NCBI RefSeq assembly: GCF_014218355.1
Contig: NZ_AP023368.1
Span: 4,961,501-5,025,500, forward strand
Origin: Anaerocolumna chitinilytica
Lineage (GTDB): Bacteria > Bacillota > Clostridia > Lachnospirales > Lachnospiraceae
Reading direction: 5' to 3'
DNA length: 64,000 bases
This document shows positions 9,668-20,200 of this stretch, piece after piece (the first letter of the stretch is position 1; every line of letters begins with the position of its first letter). Made by a program: the position numbers and the translations under genes. The notes below the pieces were generated by a model, which saw only the letters and a list, made by a program, of their open reading frames with translations, ran no database searches and had not been told where the DNA came from.

Positions 9668-12145
9668 TTATTGATATTCTTCAATCAATCCAATTTCCGT
9701 AAGACAGGATTCTTCCAGGTCTATCTTGTACGTCTTCACTTCAAAGCCCTTTAAAAATACATTCTGGTCTATTCTTCCATCCAAAAGGCGAATCTTGGCT
9801 TCTGTATCCTTTCCCGTGCTTTCATAAATCCTTAGAATATACCCCTTAAAATTATGGGCTCTTTTTATGGCAGAAATTATCACCTGAGGGTTATCTATCG
9901 TAATAAACTGCGCTGCCCTCTCACCCTCTTCCGGAGGACAGTAAGAAAAGCCATAGGGCTCCTCATTAAATGCAGCTGCTTCCCCGTCTATTCTTTGCTC
10001 TGTTTCCTCTACGGAACCACCCTGTATACGGAAACGGTAAAAGCGTTCTCCCTGCTCCATTCTCGGCGCCCATTGCTCTTCCTGAAGGGCCTTTCCCATT
10101 ATAAAGTCAGAAGAAGTATAACCTGCACTGCGAAGCAGGGTTACACCCAGCTCACATCCTGTATAACTGGCTCCGTAGGTACCGTTATTTATAACTGCCA
10201 GAGCTTTATCTATGTTCTTATCTTTTGCCATAATCCATTTCTGGGATACTGTTTCTTTTCCTTTTTTCAATTCTTCCCGGCCAAACATAATCTGTCCGGA
10301 AAAGCTTTCATTCTCTTCGGGTGTTTTAAGAACTGCCTTTAGGTACTTCTCTTTTTCCTGAAAATTAACACCTATTTCAACATCAAAGCCGCTGCCTTTT
10401 TTCGGCAGCTGATATCTGATATATGCCTTGCTGTCATGCAAACCAAACACTGCTTCCACGGTCGTACGAACATCTCCGTCTTCAATGACTCTGACCGCCG
10501 GAATAACCTTTTCACTTAGTCCGCAATACTCAGCCGCTTCGTGAGATGTCAGAAGCTGAAAGTTCCTTCTGCTATGGGACTCTTTTTTCCCAAGTCCCCA
10601 GGGATTATGGGTGTCATCATAGCAAGCCAGCTGAAAGCTCTCTTTCGTCAGATAACAAATACCATTCTTTGAATACTCCTTTAAAAGACCGGTGGTGGTA
10701 TCAATTACAACTTTCATTTCTCCGTTATCAAACACATACTCTTCGCTGGATACGATTTCGGAAAATACCGGACGTTTTGGCAGCGGTTTGAAATAAACAT
10801 CCATACGGTTCATTTGCCCTGCCTTGAGAGTGGCCTGCACTGCTATTTTCTTTCTCCAGTCCAGGTTGAAATTACTGGATTCCTTTTCTGCCTGCGCCGG
10901 TATTTCTTCGCCATCAAAGACTACTTTCGGATACATAAAATCAGTGGTCCAGTTCTGCTTTGGCAGTCCCGTTTCACAAGTAAAGACACCGGTTATATCA
11001 AAGGGATGAGGGTTATAAAACAGAATAACAGAACTGCCCTCTTTTACCCGTTCTTCTCCGCTAGCCAATGCAAGAGCCGCAGAGTGCTTCACCCGGCTCA
11101 TTAGTTCCAGTCCGTAATCCAACAGGCGCAAGGTGTCAGTTTCAACGAATGGGCTGCCGGAACCCGGCAATGCATCATGAAATTCGCTAAATATCAGTGC
11201 ATGTTCCGCCTCCTTTAGTTCCTTATCCGGATAACTTCTGCCGAACTGGAGAGAAGCTGCTGCTGCCATTTTTTCGGCAGTATACAATTCATTCTCTAGT
11301 TCACGGTGTTTTTGTTTTACCCTGATCTGAGAAGTATAGCAGCCTTCTGCTACCGGATTCAAACCGTCTGCTACCCTTGGAAGCTCCATGGGCCTTGCCG
11401 TTCTTTCCTTAAAATAAGCTTCCGGTGTGGAATGAATCAAATTATAGCTGCTATTATCCTTTGCCAGTTCTTTCAGATCCTGCAGATCTTTTCTGGAGGG
11501 ACCGCCTCCATGATCTCCTACTCCCCAAAGATATAATGTAACTTCTTCCGCTTCCTTATCTGGCAGAAATTCCGTCAGTTCTTTTGCTGCCTGGCCCCAT
11601 ACGGAATTGTAATTTTCATCAGACCGATGCACAATAATCTTGGAGCCTTCCAGGCCTACCCATTCAAAATCCTGTTCTTCAAAAGGGAATCCATTCTTCG
11701 CAGGCCGGCACACGATATAGGAGTCGTAGCCAGCCTTTGTTAATATCTGCACCAACCCGCGGGAATGTCCGAAGGAATCAAAGTTAATTGCCGTAGTGGG
11801 ACGGGCGTTAAAGTATTCCTGAAAGAATCTTCTTCCTCTTTCAATATTCCGGACAATGGATTCTCCCGAAGGCATATTACAGTCGGGCTGCAGATACCAC
11901 CCTCCCATAATGTTCCATCTACCTTCCTGCACTGCAGTTTGCAGCTTCTGAAACAGACCTATACTGTTCTCTTTCACCCATTCGTATAGAATAGCTTCAT
12001 TATGATTGAATACAAAACCTTCAAATTCTCTTGTCAGTTCTTCTGCCGTTCTAAAAGTAGAAAGTGCTTCCGAGCATCCCTCCTGCCACCTCCACAGCCA
12101 TACAGGATCAAGGTGGGCATTTGCGATTAAATGTATGTTTTTCAT
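9668..12145 (-). CDS. GH38 alpha-mannosidase (825 aa)
   Basis: Retaining zinc-dependent alpha-mannosidase of family GH38. The zinc-site motif HLDPVWLW is at residues 11-18 (His11, Asp13). Asp123 in NFDSFGHSRGL is the expected nucleophile. PDCNMPSGES at 87-96 is also characteristic. The C-terminal beta-sandwich half is present. There is no signal peptide, so it acts on imported oligosaccharides. The GGGGGTG ribosome site is strong. A long hairpin at 12171-12215 between this gene and the binding-protein gene may lower expression of the enzymes relative to the transporter. Confidence 0.94.
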   Translation of the reverse strand: MKNIHLIANAHLDPVWLWRWQEGCSEALSTFRTAEELTREFEGFVFNHNEAILYEWVKENSIGLFQKLQTAVQEGRWNIMGGWYLQPDCNMPSGESIVRNIERGRRFFQEYFNARPTTAINFDSFGHSRGLVQILTKAGYDSYIVCRPAKNGFPFEEQDFEWVGLEGSKIIVHRSDENYNSVWGQAAKELTEFLPDKEAEEVTLYLWGVGDHGGGPSRKDLQDLKELAKDNSSYNLIHSTPEAYFKERTARPMELPRVADGLNPVAEGCYTSQIRVKQKHRELENELYTAEKMAAAASLQFGRSYPDKELKEAEHALIFSEFHDALPGSGSPFVETDTLRLLDYGLELMSRVKHSAALALASGEERVKEGSSVILFYNPHPFDITGVFTCETGLPKQNWTTDFMYPKVVFDGEEIPAQAEKESSNFNLDWRKKIAVQATLKAGQMNRMDVYFKPLPKRPVFSEIVSSEEYVFDNGEMKVVIDTTTGLLKEYSKNGICYLTKESFQLACYDDTHNPWGLGKKESHSRRNFQLLTSHEAAEYCGLSEKVIPAVRVIEDGDVRTTVEAVFGLHDSKAYIRYQLPKKGSGFDVEIGVNFQEKEKYLKAVLKTPEENESFSGQIMFGREELKKGKETVSQKWIMAKDKNIDKALAVINNGTYGASYTGCELGVTLLRSAGYTSSDFIMGKALQEEQWAPRMEQGERFYRFRIQGGSVEETEQRIDGEAAAFNEEPYGFSYCPPEEGERAAQFITIDNPQVIISAIKRAHNFKGYILRIYESTGKDTEAKIRLLDGRIDQNVFLKGFEVKTYKIDLEESCLTEIGLIEEYQ

Positions 12146-12170
12146 GTTGTTTTCACCCCCTGAAATTTAG

Positions 12171-12215
12171 AAGAGACATCCGGCAGCCGGTTTAACTTGC
12201 TGCCGGGTGTCTCTT
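12171..12215 (-). terminator. Hairpin between binding-protein and GH38 genes
   Basis: AAGAGACATCCGGCAGC pairs with GCTGCCGGGTGTCTCTT, a stem of about 17 bp with one mismatch, and little U-tract follows on the minus strand. It fits the stabilising or partly terminating hairpin often found after binding-protein genes. Confidence 0.65.
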
Positions 12216-12262
12216 ATTGTTCTTAAGAATTGTCTTAAGACTTCTATTTACCCGGTTATTTC

Positions 12263-13588
12263 TTAATTACCTGCAATAATCCCATTAATCTGATTAGCCA
12301 CATCCTGAAGCTTGGTAAGCGGATCTTTGCTTTCGCCATCCAGTATGTTATTGTATACAGGATCCCAAAGCTTTCCGGCATCAGATGACCAGTCAGCTGC
12401 ATAACGCACACCGTTTTTGGTCTTTGTTTCCATCATGGTTTTAACAGCTTCTGCTACTTCCGGATGTCCTTTTTCATTCATTACATCATAGAATACGGAT
12501 GCAGATGCAGAATGTGCACAAGGTGCTACAGGAGTAACCTTTAATACTGTCTGGTATAAATCACTGGACATAAACTTGATCAGCTCCCAGGTTTCTTCCG
12601 GATGAGCAAGATTTTTAGGAGACATCCAACCTACTGTATCATAAGTAGTTGTTCTTCCGTTAGGTCCCTGAGGAGTAGGTGCATAGCCCCATTTCAGGTC
12701 AGGACAGTTCTTTAACAGAGAATCCACTTCCCACTGACCGTAGTACATTAAAGCCATTTCACCTGCTTCAAACATAGAGTTCTGGTTTGTAACCTCATAA
12801 GTTCTTTTCGGTAAAGTACCATCTGCTATCAAGCTCTGAATTTTTGTAGCCTGTTCAATAAATTTATCATCTACTGTTACTTTCGTTGTTCCCATAACCT
12901 TATCCATTAAAGGAGCTCCGCCGTAAGAAGTACTGATGTTGGCAACTCCAAAACCGGAGGTATCCAAGCCATAAATACCATACTTCTCTTTTGCAGGGTC
13001 TTTCAGTTTTTCAGCCATAGCCCACAGATCATCCCAAGTCCAGTCTGCAGTAGGTTCACTAACGCCTGCTGCTGCCAGTAAATCCTTGTTGTAGAAAACA
13101 CCATATACATTTACAAGGCTGGGGAAACCATAAGTCTTTCCGTCAAGCTGCCATCCATTCATCGTTCCTTCATAAAGAGATTTTACAAAGTCAGGCTCTG
13201 CTGCCACTTTATCTGTCCAGTCTGTGAGGAGTTTTTTCTGGTAAAAAGAAGCTGCCATATCATATCCGCCCTGGAATACATCCGGAGCTTCGCCTGCAGT
13301 AATCATTCCTGCCAGCTGCTGGCCGTAATCGGAATAGGAACCTTTTACGATTTCTACTTTAATATTCGGATGTGCTTTGGTAAATACGTTGTCAAATGCA
13401 TCCTGAATTGCAGCATTCATTTCATCGCTTTCCCAGTCCACTACCTTTAATGTTACCTGTTTGGGCTCTGACGAATCGCCAGAAGTCTTGCTGCTGTTTG
13501 CCCCATTGCTTTTGCAGCCTGCCAGCATAGCTGTGGTCATAATTGCACATAGACCGAGAGCCATTGCTTTTTTCATTCCTTTTTTCAT
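12263..13588 (-). CDS. Sugar ABC transporter substrate-binding lipoprotein
   Basis: Extracellular lipid-anchored binding protein of the CUT1 (SBP family 1) type. The signal peptide ends in a lipobox, MLAGC, with Cys25 as the lipidated residue, followed by a Ser/Asn/Lys linker. The mature part has the family pattern, including AGMITAGEAPDVFQGGYDMA. Its 441 residues are typical. It lies 63 bp after the second permease gene and has a strong GGAGG ribosome site. Context suggests an alpha-mannoside or N-glycan fragment as ligand (inference). Confidence 0.92.
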   Translation of the reverse strand: MKKGMKKAMALGLCAIMTTAMLAGCKSNGANSSKTSGDSSEPKQVTLKVVDWESDEMNAAIQDAFDNVFTKAHPNIKVEIVKGSYSDYGQQLAGMITAGEAPDVFQGGYDMAASFYQKKLLTDWTDKVAAEPDFVKSLYEGTMNGWQLDGKTYGFPSLVNVYGVFYNKDLLAAAGVSEPTADWTWDDLWAMAEKLKDPAKEKYGIYGLDTSGFGVANISTSYGGAPLMDKVMGTTKVTVDDKFIEQATKIQSLIADGTLPKRTYEVTNQNSMFEAGEMALMYYGQWEVDSLLKNCPDLKWGYAPTPQGPNGRTTTYDTVGWMSPKNLAHPEETWELIKFMSSDLYQTVLKVTPVAPCAHSASASVFYDVMNEKGHPEVAEAVKTMMETKTKNGVRYAADWSSDAGKLWDPVYNNILDGESKDPLTKLQDVANQINGIIAGN

Positions 13589-13626
13589 AATGAAACCTCC
13601 AATATACTTTTATTTTGACTAGCAAA

Positions 13627-13640
13627 AATGCTAATTACGT
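13627..13640. promoter_or_regulatory. Possible third operator copy (permease/binding-protein gap)
   Basis: AATGCTAATTACGT resembles the palindrome at 15556-15571 (about 11 of 14 positions) and adjoins a TAGCA/TGCTA inverted repeat. It lies just before the binding-protein gene. Confidence 0.35.
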
Positions 13641-13651
13641 CCCTAAAAACT

Positions 13652-14500
13652 TTACTTCACGCCGGAATTATTCATAGAGCCAAGGCCTTCCATGAAGTAA
13701 TTCTGACAAATAAAGAAAATAATGAGTATCGGCAGCATATACATGATATCTGCGGCCATAAATAGATTCCACTGTGTTCCATATGTACTGCTGGTCATAC
13801 GCCCAACTCCAAGTGCCAGTGTCCACTTCTCCGGTTTACTGATGATATATAAGAGGGGAGTAAGGTAATCATTCCAGGCTCCCTGGAAGGACTGTATTGC
13901 AATTACAGTGATTAACGGTTTTGACATAGGCGCTATAATACGGGTTAATATCTGAAGTCTGTTTGCACCGTCAATTCTTGCCGCATCATCATAAGATTTT
14001 GGTATGGTAGTCATAAACTGTCTTGCCAGGAAGGTCTGAAAAGGAGCTCCTAAAAAGCTCGGAATAATCATCGGCCACCAGGTTCCATAGGCACCAAGGG
14101 AAGCCCATAAACGGAATACCGGCATTACCGTAACCATTCCCGGAATCATCATTGATCCCACAATCAGATAGAACCAGAGTTTCTTACCCTTAAACTTTAA
14201 TCTGGCCAGGGCATAACCTACGCTCATACAGCTGCAGATCTGACCAATGCTGACAATCACTGAGATAAATAAGGAATTTAGAAATTCTCTTCCGAATTTA
14301 ATCTTTGCCAAACCATCCGTAAAGTTCTCCCAATGGAACTTAGAAGGTATAAACTGGGGCGGCACTTTAAATACAGCCGCATTATCCTTTAGCGCGGTAG
14401 TAAGCATCCATAGCAAAGGAAACAGCATAGGTATGCAGAATACCAGTATCAATACATAGCGGGCAGTCACATTCATTTTCTGCCTTTGTTTCTTTCCCAT
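13652..14500 (-). CDS. Carbohydrate ABC permease, MalG type
   Basis: Inner-membrane permease with six predicted helices. The EAA loop that contacts the ATPase is visible as DDAARIDGANRLQILTRIIA followed by PMSKP. Its 282 residues are normal for the MalG/AraQ family. It lies 15 bp after the upstream permease gene, and GGAGGTAACC precedes the ATG. Confidence 0.93.
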   Translation of the reverse strand: MGKKQRQKMNVTARYVLILVFCIPMLFPLLWMLTTALKDNAAVFKVPPQFIPSKFHWENFTDGLAKIKFGREFLNSLFISVIVSIGQICSCMSVGYALARLKFKGKKLWFYLIVGSMMIPGMVTVMPVFRLWASLGAYGTWWPMIIPSFLGAPFQTFLARQFMTTIPKSYDDAARIDGANRLQILTRIIAPMSKPLITVIAIQSFQGAWNDYLTPLLYIISKPEKWTLALGVGRMTSSTYGTQWNLFMAADIMYMLPILIIFFICQNYFMEGLGSMNNSGVK

Positions 14501-14515
14501 TTCCGGTTACCTCCG

Positions 14516-15412
14516 CTAATCATTTTCATAATATACAAAAGACTCTGACTTTTTAAATATTAAAGCTGTAAATGCCAGAATAATTAAAAAGAGTATCCAT
14601 GATTCCGCACAGGCACGCCCATACTTCTGATTCGTAAATGCATTTACATAAATATCAAAATTAATAAATTGTGATGAGAAATTTGGTCCGCCGCCAGTCA
14701 TAATCTGCGCTTCCGCAAAGGATTGCATGCAGCCAATCAAGCCTGTAATCAGCTGTAAGAAAATAACCGGTGTAATCATAGGAAGGGTAACATATTTGAA
14801 TTGTGCCCAGCCCGTCGCCCCATCCAAGGAGGCAGCTTCAAAGACATCCGCCGGTACAGATTGCAGGCCGCTTAAGAAAATAATCATCATACCGCCTACT
14901 CCCCACCACTTAATAATACTTAGGGAAAATAATACAACTTTTTCACTGGTAAGCCAGCCCACCGGTGCAAGGCCAAGCTGTCCTAACAGACCATTCAACA
15001 ATCCGACATCAGACTTAAAAATAAACTGCCATAATATGATAGCTGCAATTCCAGGCACTATCGTAGGCAAATAGTAAATTACACGAAATAATCGAATGCC
15101 CGGTATCTTCTTATTTAGCAGTACTGCAAGGGCAAGCCCCAGTATTAATGTAATCGGTACATTAATCAAGGCATATAAGAAAGTCACTCTGACAGATTTC
15201 CAAAACACCGGATCTACGGTCAGCAGATATTTAAAATTCTTCAGCCCTTTCCAAACGGGTGAATTGATACCGTCCCAGTCACAAAAGGCTGCGTACAGGG
15301 AATAGAGCATTGGATATGCACATAATACAGGAAACCCAATTAAGGTCGGTATCATAAACATATACGCCTGAAATCCCTCTTTCCTCCAAAAAGGTTTCCC
15401 TTTTCTTTTCAT
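14516..15412 (-). CDS. Carbohydrate ABC permease, MalF type
   Basis: First gene of the mannoside operon; a six-helix permease whose EAA loop reads FEAASLDGATGWAQFKYVTL. The ATG complementary to 15410-15412 (MKRKGK) is chosen because GGAGGAGG lies 8 bp upstream; an in-frame start eight codons earlier would lie on top of that ribosome site. Length is 298 residues. Together with the MalG-type permease and the lipoprotein it forms a complete importer except for the ATPase. Confidence 0.92.
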   Translation of the reverse strand: MKRKGKPFWRKEGFQAYMFMIPTLIGFPVLCAYPMLYSLYAAFCDWDGINSPVWKGLKNFKYLLTVDPVFWKSVRVTFLYALINVPITLILGLALAVLLNKKIPGIRLFRVIYYLPTIVPGIAAIILWQFIFKSDVGLLNGLLGQLGLAPVGWLTSEKVVLFSLSIIKWWGVGGMMIIFLSGLQSVPADVFEAASLDGATGWAQFKYVTLPMITPVIFLQLITGLIGCMQSFAEAQIMTGGGPNFSSQFINFDIYVNAFTNQKYGRACAESWILFLIILAFTALIFKKSESFVYYEND

Positions 15413-15462
15413 TCTTTTTTCCTCCTCCAATATCAACTGGCTCCTTTCAAAATGCTTTATGT

Positions 15463-15480
15463 CATTTCTTAATTAGCATG
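15463..15480. promoter_or_regulatory. Operator-like site at the transcription start
   Basis: On the minus strand it reads ATGCTAATTAAGAAATG, a degenerate copy of the palindrome at 15556-15571. It spans the expected +1 of the promoter at 15486-15514, a repressor position. Confidence 0.4.
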
Positions 15481-15485
15481 GGTAT

Positions 15486-15514
15486 ATTATATATACTATT
15501 TAATATTATGTCAA
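15486..15514 (-). promoter_or_regulatory. Sigma-A promoter of the mannoside operon
   Basis: On the minus strand TTGACA (15509-15514) and TATAAT (15486-15491) are separated by exactly 17 bp. Both hexamers match consensus, so strong transcription is expected unless repressed. Confidence 0.85.
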
Positions 15515-15555
15515 TACATATTGCACAAATAATATTTATATTTTATTCTATTTTT

Positions 15556-15571
15556 AATGTTAATTAACATT
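15556..15571. promoter_or_regulatory. Perfect 16-bp palindrome, probable regulator operator
   Basis: AATGTTAATTAACATT is a perfect inverted repeat about 45 bp upstream of the -35 box. It is a plausible site for the GntR-LacI-type regulator encoded at 15909-17024. The rest of 15413-15908 is AT-rich and holds no gene. Confidence 0.5.
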
Positions 15572-15814
15572 ATTTTATGTAAAATACATAAAACCCCAGA
15601 TTTCTGCTTTAAATTATGACTATACTCCGCCTCAATATATGGTTATTTTAATGTAATATATCATTTAACTATATTTATATATCATTTATTTTCCAATTAC
15701 TGCTTATAACATTTAACACAATTAACAAAACATCTTCTGCATTGAAACACACAAGTTAAGGCTCTTTACCAAAAGGAGCTCTCACTAATGGGCAGGTATA
15801 TATCAGAACAAATA

Positions 15815-15860
15815 AAAGCCCTGTATAAAAGGAAAAGCATCACCTTTTACACAGGGCTTT
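15815..15860 (-). terminator. Terminator of the GntR-LacI regulator gene
   Basis: AAAGCCCTGTATAAAAGG pairs with CCTTTTACACAGGGCTTT (17 of 18 positions), followed on the minus strand by TTTTATTTG. Confidence 0.85.
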
Positions 15861-15908
15861 CTGAAAGAGCCTGACACATATATTCATTTTAACAAAAAAC
15901 TATTCCAC

Positions 15909-17024
15909 CTATATCGTTTCCTGTTCTACAATTTGGTAGGGCACCATAATAGTCTTGGTACTTCCATTGCCATTTATCACATCCAATAATGTCTCTACTG
16001 CAACCTGACCAATTTTAGATTCTCCCTGTTTCACATGGGTGAATGGATATTGACCGATTATATTGTCATTACAGTCAAAACATACTATTGGGTATTTCTT
16101 ATCCAAGCCTTTATCCAAAAGACATTTATGCAGGATAAGTGCAATTCCGTATTCTGCTGCCAGAAAAGCTTCCACATTTGGATGATTCTCCAAATGCCGG
16201 AATATCTTTTCCATATCTCCCTCAATCATTTCATCATAATGCTTACTTGGCAATGTAGCTCTTAAATCTGTAATCCAGTTACTGGCATCCGTGATAATAC
16301 CATATTCATTCATAGCCGAAACAAAACCCTTTTGCCGTTCCTGCAGAGTAGAGGTTTCATCCGCATCCGGCTTCACAAAGCAAATTCCGCGGTAGTTGTT
16401 ATCTAAAAGGTATTTTGTCAAGTCCTTAGCTGCTGCTATATTATCCGTACCGACATGAGGAACCGGAATTCCTTTCATCTGACGATCCACTGTAACAACC
16501 GGGAAATGCTCCACCACCATCTGCAAAATTTTAGGATTATAATTCTCATCCTGGGAGCACATAATAATCATGCCTTCCACTCCCAGCTTCAAAAAATCAT
16601 CAATTGCCCGGGATTCATTATCAATGGAGCCATCACTGCAGCGTAACACCATGGTGAGACCCTTACTGCGGCATTCCCGTTCAATGCTGTTTAAAAGCAC
16701 AGTACCAAAACCATTCCCGAAGCCCTCTAAAATCACCCCTATCAGACGTAATTTTCCGGAGGCTCCATCTGCCATATTCTGTTTCTCATTCACTGTTTCT
16801 AATTCTTCAGGTCCGTTTACAAAGGAACCTTTTCCGGCCATCCGCACAATTTTGCTTTCTTTTGCCAGCATCTCCAAGGCCTTTTTACTTGTTATCCTGC
16901 TGACATCATATTGCTCAGCCAGTTCCTTTTCAGAAGGGATCCTATCCCCCGGCTTATACCTTCCTCCAGCAATTGCGCCGGCTATGTCCATGTAAATCTG
17001 TTCATAAAGTGGCGACTGTTTCAT
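15909..17024 (-). CDS. GntR/LacI-type transcriptional regulator (AraR-like)
   Basis: A 371-residue repressor with an N-terminal GntR winged helix (about residues 1-70, including KYKPGDRIPSEKELAEQYDV without gaps in pattern) joined to a LacI-type periplasmic-binding-like sensor domain (about 90-371). This architecture is that of AraR. It sits between the larger GH38 gene and the transporter operon, all on one strand, so it most likely senses a mannoside and represses this locus (inference). The ribosome site is weak and somewhat distant (AAAGGA about 14 bp upstream). Confidence 0.88.
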   Translation of the reverse strand: MKQSPLYEQIYMDIAGAIAGGRYKPGDRIPSEKELAEQYDVSRITSKKALEMLAKESKIVRMAGKGSFVNGPEELETVNEKQNMADGASGKLRLIGVILEGFGNGFGTVLLNSIERECRSKGLTMVLRCSDGSIDNESRAIDDFLKLGVEGMIIMCSQDENYNPKILQMVVEHFPVVTVDRQMKGIPVPHVGTDNIAAAKDLTKYLLDNNYRGICFVKPDADETSTLQERQKGFVSAMNEYGIITDASNWITDLRATLPSKHYDEMIEGDMEKIFRHLENHPNVEAFLAAEYGIALILHKCLLDKGLDKKYPIVCFDCNDNIIGQYPFTHVKQGESKIGQVAVETLLDVINGNGSTKTIMVPYQIVEQETI

Positions 17025-17225
17025 TTCTTGTTTCGAAATCCTTTCTTAATCCCTTTTCTCATCACACGCTTTGAGGAATGTAATACCGTGTTAGCCAGCC
17101 TAGCGTATATCCTTTATTTTAGCACAGGAAGCCATTTCTTACAATTATTTTCCTTACCTATCCATTTCCTTTAGAAGCTTTCTGTGCTGTTTTTCTGCAT
17201 GCAGATACTTATGTGCAATCCTTTA

Positions 17226-20200
17226 TTACAGCTGTTTGTAAACAATTTTCAAGGTTACGATTTCATAAGGCTTAATGCAAAAGGAGATATGTTTTGTATT
17301 AACTGCGATTACTTTTTCTTCCTCTTCCAGCATAGAACAAATCGCAACTTTTTCCGCTTCTTCCGGCAGAGTCATATTCACTTCATTACGCTGGTTATAA
17401 TATTCATACAAGCGCAGTATCTGCACATTTTCTTCCATTTCCTCAGATGCTTTTACAACTTCAAGCATAACATTTTCATTGTCAATCTCAGCAGCGCTGT
17501 AAACAGAGGGCTTATTCCCTTCCGTTTTGGATTTTACATCCGCAAACAGAGGATTATTTAATTCATAGGCCTCTTTAACCGTACCGCCGGTTCGAAAATC
17601 ACCTTTGTGAGGGTACAATGAATAGGTAAATTCGTGTTTTTCTTTATCCGCAGACGGATTAGGACTAGTTGCGGACTTTAACAGAGAGAGTCCTATAACG
17701 CCTTCATGGACATGGCAGCCATATTTGCAATCATTTAGGAGACTCACACCATAATTATTTTCATGAACATCCAGCCATTTATGATGGCATACTTCGAAAC
17801 GTGCGGCATCCCAGGAGGTGTTATGATGAGTCGGACGGGTTACATTGCCGTATTGTATTTCATAATCCGCTTCATTACTGTGTATATCCACCGGGAATAA
17901 AGCCTTCAGGAAAACATGATCCTGTTTCCAGTCAATTTCTGTCTTAATGTCTATTCTCTTACTGTCATGGCACAAATAGATGTACTGTGTGATGGTTGAA
18001 TCCAAATATTTTCTTTCCACCTTCATGCAGGCTCTTAGGCTGCCTCTTTCCACTACTTTCATTTCTGTGACATTATCTATTTCCCAACTTTTTTCCGTAT
18101 AATAATTATTTACATCCCATGCATCCCAGTTGTGAGGGCGGTCTTCATATGACATAATGACATTGCCGCATTCACCGGGTTTTAATACCTCACGGTCATT
18201 TTCCTTATCATAAACAGAAAGGAACTGGCCTTTTTCATTAAAGGTGATGCGTATTAATGAGTTCTCCATACTGTCATTTGTGATTCTTAAGTCCGTTTCT
18301 GTAGTACTGCCATCAGCCAAGGCAAAGGTCTTATACCCTGCCGCCGGTACTTTAATCGCTCTGAATAAGATTCTTCCGTCTGCCAGTTTTTCATAGGGGA
18401 GGTAATTCTCCCCGTCTGTAACCAATCCCTTGTCAGCTGCATTTGGCGTATCTGCAAGTACATATCCGGTTCCCAAAAATCCATTGGGATTATATACAAC
18501 AATAGCGCCTTTTTCAGCCTTAATACTGTCTGTCAGAGAATCCACGGCTCCTTTTAAAAGGATGCTGCCTCTTGAGAATAAATCCTCATATTCTGCCTTT
18601 GAAACCTCATAAACCTCTTCGATGCTTGAGCCCGGTAAAATATCATGGAACTGATTTCGAAGCAGTATCTCCCACAAATCATCCAGCTGCTCTTTTGGAT
18701 AAGCAGTTCTGTTAAGCTTGTTATCCATAGCACCGAATAATTCGATATTGTGCAGCAGAAATTCTGCCTTTCTGTTATATTTCTTATTTCTTGCCATTGA
18801 GGTATAAGTTCCTCTATGATATTCCAGATACAGCTCGCCGTTCCATTCCGGAAGATACTTCTTTCCCTCAACCTCTTTCTCCAGCTTATGAAAGAATTCA
18901 TTGGAGGTAGCCTGTTTTGTTACAGGACAGCCCGGTATTCCCTTTTCCATTCGCCGTCCGGCCTCTAACATTTCTCTGGTCGGTCCGCCGCCGCCGTCTC
19001 CGTAGCCATAAGCCATCAGTACCTCGGAATTCAGGTATTTCTGCTGATAACGCTGCCAGGAGCCTTTAACCTGAGAAGGTTCTAGCATTCCGTTATAGGT
19101 AGTAAAGAAATTCTTTGATACCAGGCTCTTATCATAATCACTTGCCGGAACAAAATGGGTCAGAACCTTGCTTCCGTCAATACCAATCCAATTAAAGGTA
19201 TCGTATGGCATTTTGTTGAATTCATTCCAGCTGATTTTTGTGGTCATAAAAAAGCGTACACCGCATTTTAACATAATCTGAGGCAGTGCAGCAGAATAAC
19301 CGAATACATCCGGCAGCCATAATACTTCATTATCTTTCTGAAACTCTTTTTGAAAGAAGCTTTTTCCTTTTACAAACTGTCTGACCAGAGATTCTCCTCC
19401 TGTCAGGTTACAGTCGGCTTCAACAAACATTCCGCCTTCTGTTTCCCATCTGCCTTCCTCTACCCGGTTCTTTATTTCTTCATATACAGCCGGCTCACGT
19501 TCCTTTACCGCCTTGTACAAATGGGGCTGACTGGACATAAAGCGGTATTCCGGATATTCCTCCATCAAGCGAAGCACCGTAGAGAAGCTGCGCACCGCCT
19601 TATCCTTCGCTGTCTCCAGAGTCCATAGCCATGCTATATCAATATGGGTATGCCCCACACACCAGACTTCTTCCTTTTCCCGGTTACATCTCTTTTCGTA
19701 AAATTCTTTCTCAAGAAAAGCCTGTGCCGCAGCCAGGGATTCATAAAACTCTGGGGAATAAGCCTTCCGAAAATCCAATAGATTTAAGGATTCATTAAGG
19801 GTCAGTAAGATTTCATAGCTTTCCTTTTCGTCTTCTTTCATTAGCCCGGCTACGTCATAAGGAACTTTTACATCGTAATAATATTTCTCAATTTCTCTGT
19901 CTCTTACTGCAATTCTGGCATCCAGAATAGAATGGAAATGCATTTTACCCGTATATACACACAGAATAATGTTATATTCCTCACCTGCTCTTGCACACTC
20001 TTCCAGAATAACGGTCTCATGATTCTCATCAAGACCCTGACGGAGCTGTCCGTTAACATATAATCGGAATTGGGGATTTACAGTATCCCATCTTACCCCT
20101 CCAAAGTTATTGAGTCCAAAAATAACGCTTTGTCCTTCATAGCTCTGAGGTAATTTTACCTGCAGCCTATAGTAGTAATACTCATCCTTACCGCCTAAAT

